Source of the DNA: a virus
DNA length: 35,428 nucleotides
Virus record (IMG/VR): IMGVR_UViG_3300009001_000037
Span: 1 to 35,428 of that record
Strand: one strand, 5' to 3'
Shown: positions 25,744-32,262 of the stretch, in pieces
How positions within the stretch are numbered: the stretch's first letter is position 1
How the letters are laid out: each line of letters begins with the position of its first letter
The notes under the pieces: model-generated
The model's database searches: none
Seen by the model: the letters and a program-made list of their open reading frames with translations, nothing else
What the model was told of the DNA's origin: nothing
Position numbers and translations under genes: made by a program

Positions 25744-26121
25744 ATGAAAAAAATTATAACCATATTCTTATTAATATTATCAGTTAGCTGTGCTAAAGAC
25801 GAAGAAATTATAGTACTACAACCTGATCAAGAAGTTCCTCAATCTCTAGTAATCGATGAATTACAAGGACTTAAATTAGAAAACCTAAATGTATCAAGTG
25901 AAGTAGCAATGAATGTAAAACTTCCATCAGACGGTATTTATAGAATAAAAATTAAACACGGTTTGAATAGTGAGTTGATTTCACAAGAAAAGATACAGGG
26001 TAAAGAAGGAGACAATATTTTAAAAGTATATGTTAATACTTTAGAAGTAAGTTCTTATAGATTAGAGCTTACCAATGAAAGCAATCAATTAATAGGAGTA
26101 ACAGTATTCTCTAAATTATAA
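25744..26121 (+). CDS. Lipoprotein with surface-export signal
   Basis: This encodes 125 residues. The signal peptide ends in a lipobox LSVSC at residues 12-16. The next residues are A-K-D-E-E. In Capnocytophaga and relatives, a Lys plus acidic cluster directly after the lipidated Cys (consensus QKDDE) is the lipoprotein export signal sending the protein to the outer face of the outer membrane. The mature domain is a small beta sandwich-like unit with NVKLPSDGIYRIKIKH and SYRLELTNESNQLIGVTVF. The gene begins one base after the adhesin stop (TAAA then ATG), indicating coupled translation. The surface location is inferred from the rule for this phylum; the partner could be the adhesin or the OM barrel. 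Confidence 0.7.
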   Translation: MKKIITIFLLILSVSCAKDEEIIVLQPDQEVPQSLVIDELQGLKLENLNVSSEVAMNVKLPSDGIYRIKIKHGLNSELISQEKIQGKEGDNILKVYVNTLEVSSYRLELTNESNQLIGVTVFSKL

Positions 26122-26124
26122 ATT

Positions 26125-26409
26125 ATGTCAGAAGAACAACAAGGAGGATTTTTCCAACAAATTAAAAATCAAATCATAGCTGCATTAGGTGTAGCTTTAA
26201 CAACAGCAGGTACAGTTTTTTTAAATGAAATTAAAACTGCATTAGGTCTTGAAACACCTGAAGCAATAGAAGTAGTAGCAGAACAACCAAAAGAATCTAC
26301 TAAAGATACTTTAGTAATACTTCAAAAAGCTCAACCTAAAGTAATAGTTAAAAAAGTTCAACCTAAAAAAACCGAAACAGAAAAAAGAAAAGAAGAATTC
26401 GATTGGTAA
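26125..26409 (+). CDS. Single-pass membrane protein with Lys/Pro-rich tail
   Basis: This encodes 94 residues. After a short N-terminus (MSEEQQGGFFQQIKNQ), residues 18-33 (IIAALGVALTTAGTVF) form a hydrophobic helix. The rest is polar, ending in repeated KVIVKKVQPKKTETEKRKEE-type basic/acidic residues. The long Lys/Pro-rich tail resembles TonB-like linkers or a short periplasmic arm. An i-spanin-like role with the lipoprotein upstream as partner is a possible alternative, but spanins usually lie beside the lysis genes. I do not recognise the family. It starts 3 bases after the lipoprotein stop. Confidence 0.5.
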   Translation: MSEEQQGGFFQQIKNQIIAALGVALTTAGTVFLNEIKTALGLETPEAIEVVAEQPKESTKDTLVILQKAQPKVIVKKVQPKKTETEKRKEEFDW

Positions 26410-26414
26410 AAACG

Positions 26415-26440
26415 GAAGACCCGGCGGCAACCAGGTCTTC
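26415..26440 (+). ncRNA. Intergenic hairpin with CGGCAA hexaloop
   Basis: GAAGACC (26415-26421) pairs with GGTCTTC (26434-26440). Inside it, after one C-A mismatch, GG pairs with CC around the loop CGGCAA. The following bases are TCAATTCC, not a T-tract, so it is not a simple terminator. The loop matches the hairpin at 23508-23529. It lies between the genes at 26125 and 26488, where it could process or stabilise the operon transcript. It is GC-rich in AT-rich surroundings. Confidence 0.55.
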
Positions 26441-26487
26441 TCAATTCCAGTTGATTTTAATATAAAGTGAAGAGTATAACAATTAAA

Positions 26488-26739
26488 ATGACAACCATGA
26501 ATTATTTATTACAACATACAAAGAAATTTTGGCTAAGCCAAGTAATTCTTAGTATTCTTAGTTTTTATAAATTAGAACAAGATAATCTTATTAGTAAAAC
26601 AATCGAAGTTATTTTCAAGGCATGGATAACATTCCTTTTTGTACTAGCTACATTAGGAATAGTAAAATTAGCTTTTGAATTATTAACTAATCCAACCCAA
26701 TTTAATAATCTTACTTTTGGGGTATTCGATTATATCTAA
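26488..26739 (+). CDS. Small membrane protein, unknown
   Basis: This encodes 83 residues from the ATG at 26488. An in-frame GTG at 26467 would add seven residues, but the ATG has the usual A-rich leader. Residues 16-29 (WLSQVILSILSFYK) and 48-66 (WITFLFVLATLGIVKLAFELL) are hydrophobic, so one or two helices cross the membrane. The C-terminus is polar and ends GVFDYI. It starts 48 bases after the hairpin and stops 1 base before the CsgG-like gene (TAATATG). No family is recognised. Confidence 0.5.
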   Translation: MTTMNYLLQHTKKFWLSQVILSILSFYKLEQDNLISKTIEVIFKAWITFLFVLATLGIVKLAFELLTNPTQFNNLTFGVFDYI

Positions 26740-26740
26740 T

Positions 26741-27451
26741 ATGAAATATTTTATCGTATTTTTACTTGGGCTAAATGTAGCATTTGGTCAAGTACTAGGC
26801 AAAACAACTACTGAGGATTATACAGCTGGATTTGAATCAAGAGAATCTATCTGGTCTGTTCCAGAATATAACGGAGACCCAGTTACTGTCGCCCTCCTTA
26901 ATATTGGAGTTAGTGATGAAGTACTATCACAATACCCGGAACTAGGAGATTACCGTGTAGGGTTAGGTCTTACCAATATAACAGTAGCATTCTTAGATGA
27001 AACATTTAGATTTGAATTCGTTGAAACTAAAGACGAAATTAAAAATAGAATGGTTTCTCAATACAAAGCTTCCCAGAAAGGATTTACTGCAAACCAAATT
27101 AACATTAAAGGTAAGATTATGCTTGCTAAATACTTTTGTTATATAGAAGTATATGACTTTTCTATTTCGGAAGATGAAAATATTAGCTTAAAAGATGGAG
27201 TTAAAAGTAACTTAGTTACTAGGTTAGGTCTTCAAGTTAAGATGGTCGATGCTGAAACAGGCCTGTATATGACAGGTTCAGGTTTAGGTAAAGCTACAAC
27301 AACAAGAGAAATGACTCTATTAAATGATCAAAATTTAGAAGAAATTAAATTTAACCAGTCTTCAATTGGTACGTCAACCAAGAAAGCTTTAGAAACAGCA
27401 GTAGCTAAAGTAGTAAAGAGGATGATACGCAAACGTATATTTGATCATTAA
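26741..27451 (+). CDS. csgG: CsgG-like outer-membrane secretion channel
   Basis: This encodes 236 residues from the ATG at 26741; an upstream in-frame ATG at 26717 would sit in the previous gene. The signal peptide MKYFIVFLLGLNVAFG is cleaved before Gln. The mature part resembles CsgG: VALLNIGVSDEVLSQYP, then LGLTNITVAFLDETFRFEFVET and later GLYMTGSGLGKATTTRE, followed by a C-terminal helix ending KALETAVAKVVKRMIRK. In E. coli, CsgG is the lipid-anchored nonameric pore that exports curli subunits. Here there is no lipobox Cys, unlike E. coli CsgG, so pore insertion would differ. It begins one base after the preceding stop. The partner substrates could be the adhesin and other exported proteins of this operon. 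Confidence in family is fair from these segments alone. Confidence 0.72.
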   Translation: MKYFIVFLLGLNVAFGQVLGKTTTEDYTAGFESRESIWSVPEYNGDPVTVALLNIGVSDEVLSQYPELGDYRVGLGLTNITVAFLDETFRFEFVETKDEIKNRMVSQYKASQKGFTANQINIKGKIMLAKYFCYIEVYDFSISEDENISLKDGVKSNLVTRLGLQVKMVDAETGLYMTGSGLGKATTTREMTLLNDQNLEEIKFNQSSIGTSTKKALETAVAKVVKRMIRKRIFDH

Positions 27452-27452
27452 T

Positions 27453-29066
27453 GTGCGAAAACTACTCTACATATTATTTTTATTTGTCTGTTTTAAATCT
27501 ATAGGACAGACCCAAACTATATCTCAAACTTTTGTAGACAGATGTACTGGTGAAACCACAATAGTAACAGCTAACTTTGTAAATGGTTCAGCTGTAGTAG
27601 CATTTTATAATAGGGTAAAAACATTCACTTGGGATGAATATACGAATGGAACTTTAGAAGCATGGCTTAATGAAACATACCTTTGGTGGGAAAATTTAAG
27701 CCCATGCTCTACAGCAACAGCAACAAACCAAACCACACAGCAGACAACTACTAATGCTACTTCTAGTGCTACAAACGCTGCTACTAATGCCGCTAGTACT
27801 GCAGGAGGAACAACAAGTTCAACAACAGGGACAGCATCTACTAACACAGGTTCGACTTCAACAGGATCTACCAATACGTCTAATGGTAACACAAATACAG
27901 GAAATGGTTCAACAAATTCAAATTCTTCTTCTTCAAACTCATCGTCTGGGTCTTCGGATTCATCTAATAGCTCTTCGTCTGGTAATGATTCCACTGGGGG
28001 TGGAGATGACCAATCTAATAGTTCGTCAAGCGGATCAGGAGGAGATTCGGGAGGTGAAAGCGAAAATACTAGCAGCGGAGGCAAAAGTGAAGGAGATACT
28101 TCTAATGATTCAAAGGAAGACACTTCAGATACAAATAGTGAAGAATCCACCGAAGAAGAAAGTAGCACTGAATCAGAAAGCTCAGAAGATAGTGAAAGTG
28201 AAAAATCTGAATCTGAAGAAGTAGAAGAAGAATCTTCAGAAGAGTCAGAGGAAGAAAGTTCTGAAGAAGAAAGTTCTGAAGAAGAAGAAAAAGAGGAGAA
28301 GAAAGAAGAAAAGAAAAAACGTAATCCTATAGCAGTAGCTGCTAATATAATGACCCAATCTGGTCTAGATGGAAGATTAACCCAAGCAGCTAGTTTTGGA
28401 TTTTCACAATCTTCACTTACAGGTACTACCACTTACTCTGCTAATGCTATGATTTGGGATAACCTAAAGCAATTTAGTTTAGGTTTATCTAAATCAGATG
28501 TATATTTTAATTATGACAGAGAAGAAAAATTATTTTTAAGAAACCCAAAAACAGGTAAAAATGATTTGTATTTTGGTTCTACTTACGGTAGAGGAAGTAT
28601 AATGATGATACAATCTGTTAGTGCTAACTTTATGTACATATACGGTACTAAAGTAGCATCGTTTGGTTTGTCAAACGTATACTTAGGTCAAAAAGAAAAC
28701 TTCTGGAAAGGATTCGTAGGTGGGTATGCTCTCTCTGGCACTATAATAAATGTAGATGATACTGTAATGATAATGCCCTCTGGTGTATTATTTGGTACAA
28801 AACCATTTCCAACTAAAAGAGTTACTATTTCTCCAATGCTCGCTCTGGCATTCAATCCAGTCTCTTACACTTTTAATACTAAAGAAAAAACATTAAAAGG
28901 AGATTTAGTATGGAACGAACATATAACTTATATAGTAGGCTCAAATTTTGATGTGGGGCTTACTCAAAGGTTTAGATTTAATATAGGAGGTAATATAATA
29001 GGAACGACCCTTCCAGGAATTCCATTAACTTGGTCAGCAACTATTGGATCTAAATTTCAGTTTTAA
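27453..29066 (+). CDS. Outer-membrane-barrel-like protein with Ser/Glu-rich segment
   Basis: This encodes 537 residues from GTG at 27453 (TTG at 27441 would prefix four residues to a fine signal peptide; ATG at 27451 is out of frame). The signal peptide RKLLYILFLFVCFKSIG is cleaved before Gln. A 60-residue domain with two Cys follows. Next come about 190 residues of low complexity, first Thr/Ala/Asn, then Ser/Asn/Gly, then Ser/Glu and finally Glu/Lys. The last 240 residues form alternating aromatic strands ending in GSKFQF, typical of an outer-membrane beta barrel with a terminal Phe. The acidic segment would lie outside or in the periplasm and may bind cations. It ends the operon. Confidence 0.65.
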   Translation: MRKLLYILFLFVCFKSIGQTQTISQTFVDRCTGETTIVTANFVNGSAVVAFYNRVKTFTWDEYTNGTLEAWLNETYLWWENLSPCSTATATNQTTQQTTTNATSSATNAATNAASTAGGTTSSTTGTASTNTGSTSTGSTNTSNGNTNTGNGSTNSNSSSSNSSSGSSDSSNSSSSGNDSTGGGDDQSNSSSSGSGGDSGGESENTSSGGKSEGDTSNDSKEDTSDTNSEESTEEESSTESESSEDSESEKSESEEVEEESSEESEEESSEEESSEEEEKEEKKEEKKKRNPIAVAANIMTQSGLDGRLTQAASFGFSQSSLTGTTTYSANAMIWDNLKQFSLGLSKSDVYFNYDREEKLFLRNPKTGKNDLYFGSTYGRGSIMMIQSVSANFMYIYGTKVASFGLSNVYLGQKENFWKGFVGGYALSGTIINVDDTVMIMPSGVLFGTKPFPTKRVTISPMLALAFNPVSYTFNTKEKTLKGDLVWNEHITYIVGSNFDVGLTQRFRFNIGGNIIGTTLPGIPLTWSATIGSKFQF

Positions 29067-29106
29067 TATGTATAACAAATATTGTTTCACCTAAATTAGT
29101 TATTTT

Positions 29107-29367
29107 ATGTTTAATTATTTAAAACGTAAATGGATGGCTTTCAAAGACATTTTTAAAGATCAAAATGATATGAATGAAAAAACCGTAGTAGGTTTTATGT
29201 CATTCGCAATTATGGCAATATTTGCCTTTGCTGATATAGGCTCAGGAATATTTGGAAAAGATTTAGTAATTAATGAATTTATTTATAATTCATTTGTTAT
29301 TATTACTTTAGGATCATTTGGTATTGCCGAAGCAGGTAAAATATTTGGAAAAAAAGATAACGAATAA
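29107..29367 (+). CDS. Small two-helix membrane protein of the lysis cassette
   Basis: This encodes 86 residues. After a basic N-terminus (MFNYLKRKWMAFKDIFKDQ), two hydrophobic helices follow, TVVGFMSFAIMAIFAFADIG and, later, FIYNSFVIITLGSFGIAEAG, ending in basic KIFGKKDNE. It could be a holin partner or antiholin. It starts 40 bases after the OM-barrel stop, and its stop overlaps the next gene start (TAATG). No named family is recognised; the lysis role comes from the neighbours. Confidence 0.55.
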   Translation: MFNYLKRKWMAFKDIFKDQNDMNEKTVVGFMSFAIMAIFAFADIGSGIFGKDLVINEFIYNSFVIITLGSFGIAEAGKIFGKKDNE

Positions 29368-29969
29368 TGTCATATACAAGAGAACAAATTCAAAAAGCTG
29401 TAGAATCTAAAGGATATAAATGGTTTGAAGGCGGTGACTACAACCTAAATATAGTTGGAGTACGAAATTCAGACACCCATGGTGTTGTAACAAATAAATT
29501 TGATGATAAATTAACTGTTTCTTACTCAGTAAATGGTGAAATGAAATATCATGAATTTGATGCTACAACAGATCCAGGTTCACATTGGGAAAAAAATCTA
29601 CTTAATAAAGATGGTGTAGCTATTTTAGTTCCTAATCAATATAGAGGATCTCATGAAATTAGAAAACATCAAGGTAAATATGAAGCTTTATGCCAGAAAA
29701 AACCAGTTAAAGTTTATAGAGACAATAACAAAGATGGTAAATATGATATGATTGAAGAAAACATCAAAGAGGGTATTTTTGGGATTAATATCCATAAAGC
29801 AGGTTCAAGAGTAGAAGGTTCTACCCAAATAGACAAATGGTCAGCTGGTTGTCAAGTATTTTCAAAAGAATCAGATTTTAATCAATTAATGGAATTAGCT
29901 TATAAAGCTAAAAATTTATATGGTAATTCATTTACCTATACCTTAATTGAATCAAAAGATTTAGTATAA
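29367..29969 (+). CDS. YkuD/L,D-transpeptidase-like cell-wall enzyme, probable endolysin
   Basis: This encodes 200 residues. The catalytic pattern of YkuD domains lies near the C-terminus: FGINIHKAG (His143), then WSAGCQVF with Ser159, Gly161 and Cys162, matching H...[ST]-x-G-C. The enzyme would act on the peptide stems of peptidoglycan, here probably cutting or exchanging cross-links during lysis. It has no signal peptide, so a holin must let it through. It lies between a small membrane protein (TAATG overlap) and the holin-like gene (2-base gap), which is the reason for the endolysin call. L,D-transpeptidase folds normally make cross-links; some phages use the fold for lysis, so the exact reaction is inferred. 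Confidence 0.7.
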   Translation: MSYTREQIQKAVESKGYKWFEGGDYNLNIVGVRNSDTHGVVTNKFDDKLTVSYSVNGEMKYHEFDATTDPGSHWEKNLLNKDGVAILVPNQYRGSHEIRKHQGKYEALCQKKPVKVYRDNNKDGKYDMIEENIKEGIFGINIHKAGSRVEGSTQIDKWSAGCQVFSKESDFNQLMELAYKAKNLYGNSFTYTLIESKDLV

Positions 29970-29970
29970 G

Positions 29971-30387
29971 ATGAAAACTATCAAATTAGCAATTTTAACT
30001 TCAAGTATGTCAATAGCTTTTATATGTTCCTATTTTATGGAACTTACAATGCAAAACGCAGAACAATATTTAGCTGTTGCTATGTTAATTTTTGCTGATG
30101 GATTTTTCGGGATAATAGCGGGAACAAAAAGAGAGGGCTTTAAAACTTATAAAGCCCTTAAAATCTTAAAAACATTAGTTTTTTGGATTATTATATTAAC
30201 ATTAATTTTAGTTATAGAAAAAAGTATTCCTGGAGCAGGTTGGTTAAGTGAAACTGTAACTATGCCTCTAGTAGTATTTCAATTAATAAGTGCCCTAAAA
30301 AATGCATCAATGTCTGGTTTTATTAAAACAGATATTGTAAATCAAATTTTAGACCGTATTGATAAGCATAAGGGTATAAGAAAATAG
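29971..30387 (+). CDS. Holin
   Basis: This encodes 138 residues with three or four hydrophobic helices: LAILTSSMSIAFICSYFM, YLAVAMLIFADGFFGIIAG, LVFWIIILTLILVIEKSI, and a weaker segment around VTMPLVVFQLISALKN. After the second helix, the sequence TKREGFKTYKALKIL resembles the phage holin_4 family. The C-terminus, TDIVNQILDRIDKHKG, is a charged helix facing the cytoplasm. A holin forms the membrane lesion that frees the upstream YkuD-like enzyme. It starts 2 bases after that gene and its stop codon lies inside the terminator stem at 30381-30409, so it ends the lysis transcript. Confidence 0.75.
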   Translation: MKTIKLAILTSSMSIAFICSYFMELTMQNAEQYLAVAMLIFADGFFGIIAGTKREGFKTYKALKILKTLVFWIIILTLILVIEKSIPGAGWLSETVTMPLVVFQLISALKNASMSGFIKTDIVNQILDRIDKHKGIRK

Positions 30388-30409
30388 GTTGTCTTAGCCC
30401 TATTTTTTT
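30381..30409 (+). terminator. Intrinsic terminator ending the lysis cassette
   Basis: AAAATAGG and CCTATTTT form an 8-bp stem around a 10-base loop, with seven T residues at 30403-30409. The holin stop codon TAG (30385-30387) is within the left arm. It is weaker than the one at 23466, but position and T-run are right. Confidence 0.75.
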
Positions 30410-30424
30410 ACTATATTTATTACC

Positions 30425-31672
30425 ATGCTTAAAAAATTAAAACAAGGTATATTTCCTTTTATTATAGCATTTTCCGCCCTGTCGGTGTCTGCTTCGGCCG
30501 CTTTCTATTCTGTTAGTGGCCTTAGCAAACTTTTTGCTGGTGCATCTTTTGAGGTAATAATTATGGCTGGTTCTTTAGAAGTAGCTAAATTAGTTATAGC
30601 ATCCCTTTTATATCAGTACTGGACTGATTTAAATAAACTACTTAGAACATATTTAACTATTGCAGCTACAATATTAGTATTAATTACTAGTATGGGCATT
30701 TATGGGTTTTTATCTGCAGCTTATCAAGAAACTTATTCTAAACTATCGGCTGTAGAAAATGAGAAAAAATTTATACAACAAAAAATAGATTTTTATGGTG
30801 CGGACGTTACAAGATATGATGGTGAACTTAAAAGAATATCTAACAATATTAGTACTCTTTCCAATGCTAGGTCTCAACAAATCCAAGTACGAGACACCTC
30901 GGTGGTTGGAGGCGTTAGAACCACAATATCAACTTCCGAACTTAGGGCTGCACAAGCTAGGATTAAAGTTGAAGAAGAAAATAGGAAAAATGTACAATCC
31001 CAACGTGAAATAGCAGCAGATAGTTTACGTAAATTTCAATTACAAGTATTAGAATTAGATAACAACACAGAAGTAGCTGGGGAATTAGGTCCATTACAGT
31101 ATCTATCGGGTTTAACTGGAGTATCAATGGATAAAATCATCAACATCCTGTTATTGGTGATTATATTTGTATTTGATCCTTTAGCCATTTCACTCGTTGT
31201 TGCAGCAAATTTTGCATTTGAAAAAGCATATCCAAAAAAAAAGTATAGGCAAAATTTATACGGAGAAGAAGTAGAAGAAAATATTACTTCGGTTTGGGAT
31301 ACAACTTTAAATGATGGTTTAGAAGATGAACCCGAATGGGAATTTACTACAAATAGTGATAAACCAACTAAAGTAGAAGTTACTCCCTTTATTAATCTTA
31401 AAGATATAGAAGTTAAAGATGCTGAAGAAGTAAAATCTAAGGAAGAATTTTTTGAGCAATTAGATAAAATAGAAAAAAGTAATAAAAATATTCTAGATTT
31501 AAACCAAGATGGGGTTGTAGATAAAAATGAAATCTTAACAGCTAGATCCCAACTTAAAAATTTAAAATCCCAAATGCACCCCGGCTTATCTGCTTTTAGA
31601 AAAAATAAAATACAATCTCAAATAGATAAATTAAAACAAGCACTAGATAATGATGAAACAAAAACTTATTAG
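30425..31672 (+). CDS. Membrane protein with coiled coil and EF-hand-like loop
   Basis: This encodes 415 residues. Hydrophobic helices lie at about 10-32, 42-64 and 76-96. A long coiled coil with heptad-like Glu/Lys/Gln/Leu extends over about 100-215. A further helix (IINILLLVIIFVFDPLAISL) follows around residue 240, and a polar C-terminal domain completes the protein. The C-terminal domain contains DLNQDGVVDKNE (residues 358-369), a perfect EF-hand calcium loop pattern D-x-N-x-DG-x-x-D-x-x-E. No family is recognised. Such proteins recur in marine T4-like phages and could sit in the host inner membrane. The gene begins 16 bases after the terminator, and a weak TATATTTAT lies in the gap. It overlaps the next gene by 23 bases. 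Confidence 0.6.
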   Translation: MLKKLKQGIFPFIIAFSALSVSASAAFYSVSGLSKLFAGASFEVIIMAGSLEVAKLVIASLLYQYWTDLNKLLRTYLTIAATILVLITSMGIYGFLSAAYQETYSKLSAVENEKKFIQQKIDFYGADVTRYDGELKRISNNISTLSNARSQQIQVRDTSVVGGVRTTISTSELRAAQARIKVEEENRKNVQSQREIAADSLRKFQLQVLELDNNTEVAGELGPLQYLSGLTGVSMDKIINILLLVIIFVFDPLAISLVVAANFAFEKAYPKKKYRQNLYGEEVEENITSVWDTTLNDGLEDEPEWEFTTNSDKPTKVEVTPFINLKDIEVKDAEEVKSKEEFFEQLDKIEKSNKNILDLNQDGVVDKNEILTARSQLKNLKSQMHPGLSAFRKNKIQSQIDKLKQALDNDETKTY

Positions 31673-32228
31673 TTTATTAATACTATTACCTCTTTTACTA
31701 CAAAGTCAAGTAATAAAAACAGATATTTTTATAGTAGAATACGATCAAAAAAAAGAACAACCTTTATGGGTAGAATATACAGTACAATGCCCTAAAGGAG
31801 ATGCTTCTAGACAAGGAATGGATTTTTATAAAGATGATGAAATTCATACCTCAGATAATGATGATTACAAAAATAATATTTGGGATAAAGGCCATTTAGC
31901 TCCCGCTGCTTCTTTTAATTGTGATAAAGAAACACTTAAAAAAACATTTTCTTATTTAAACTGTGCTTTACAACACCAAGGTTTAAATAGAGGTGTTTGG
32001 AAAGAATTAGAAGAATTTGAACGAAATTTAGCTAATTTTTATGAAGTAAAAGTAAGAATAGATGTTATATTCGAAGTGGGAATGGGTATGCCAATATTTT
32101 TAGATTCAGGTGCTGTGGTGCCAACAGATTTTATTAAAACATTAGAATTTGGGGGTAAAAAATATATATTTAAATTTCCAAATATAGATACTAAAGGAAC
32201 AAAATGGGCAGATTATTTGATAGAGTAA
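31650..32228 (+). CDS. Exported NUC1-family DNA/RNA nonspecific endonuclease
   Basis: This encodes 192 residues. The signal peptide (KLISLLILLPLLLQSQ) is cleaved before Gln-Val. The catalytic motif WDKGHLAPAA is the D-R-G-H block of NUC1/Serratia-type nucleases with Lys for Arg. The following NCALQHQGLNRGVWKELEE provides the Asn that holds the magnesium ion and the Glu of the N-x7-N-x-G-x-W-x-x-LE pattern. The mature enzyme (about 175 residues) would degrade DNA or RNA in the periplasm or outside the cell. Export from an infected cell suggests a role in removing incoming DNA, nucleotide salvage or slime loosening. It overlaps the upstream membrane gene by 23 bases. Two adjacent ATGs (31650, 31653) are equally usable. 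Confidence 0.8.
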   Translation: MMKQKLISLLILLPLLLQSQVIKTDIFIVEYDQKKEQPLWVEYTVQCPKGDASRQGMDFYKDDEIHTSDNDDYKNNIWDKGHLAPAASFNCDKETLKKTFSYLNCALQHQGLNRGVWKELEEFERNLANFYEVKVRIDVIFEVGMGMPIFLDSGAVVPTDFIKTLEFGGKKYIFKFPNIDTKGTKWADYLIE

Positions 32229-32230
32229 AA

Positions 32231-32256
32231 TAGGTTTCGTATATTTAGGTAAAATA
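32231..32256 (+). promoter_or_regulatory. Candidate phage promoter before the 32263 gene
   Basis: AGGTTTCGTATATTTAGGTA followed by AAATAAG matches the other candidate elements. Its downstream part GGTAAAATAAG is nearly identical to that at 7379-7389. It ends 7 bases before the ATG, close for a promoter, so it may also act as a leader. Function is inferred. Confidence 0.4.
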
Positions 32257-32262
32257 AGAGTT

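Noticed and set aside
25744-26409. Lipoprotein and single-pass membrane protein as an o-/i-spanin pair
   Set aside because: It is possible, but the lipoprotein has a surface-export signal and the genes lie 3 kb before the lysis cassette. It is kept only as an alternative.
26717-26740. Upstream ATG giving an extended CsgG-like protein
   Set aside because: It lies inside the previous gene and would place eight polar residues before a good signal peptide that starts at 26741.
27605-28432. A 275-codon open frame on the minus strand, and 27754-28224 in another plus frame
   Set aside because: They mirror the Ser/Thr/Glu-rich low-complexity part of the gene at 27453. Low-complexity codons rarely give stops in other frames, and neither frame has a start leader or any domain.
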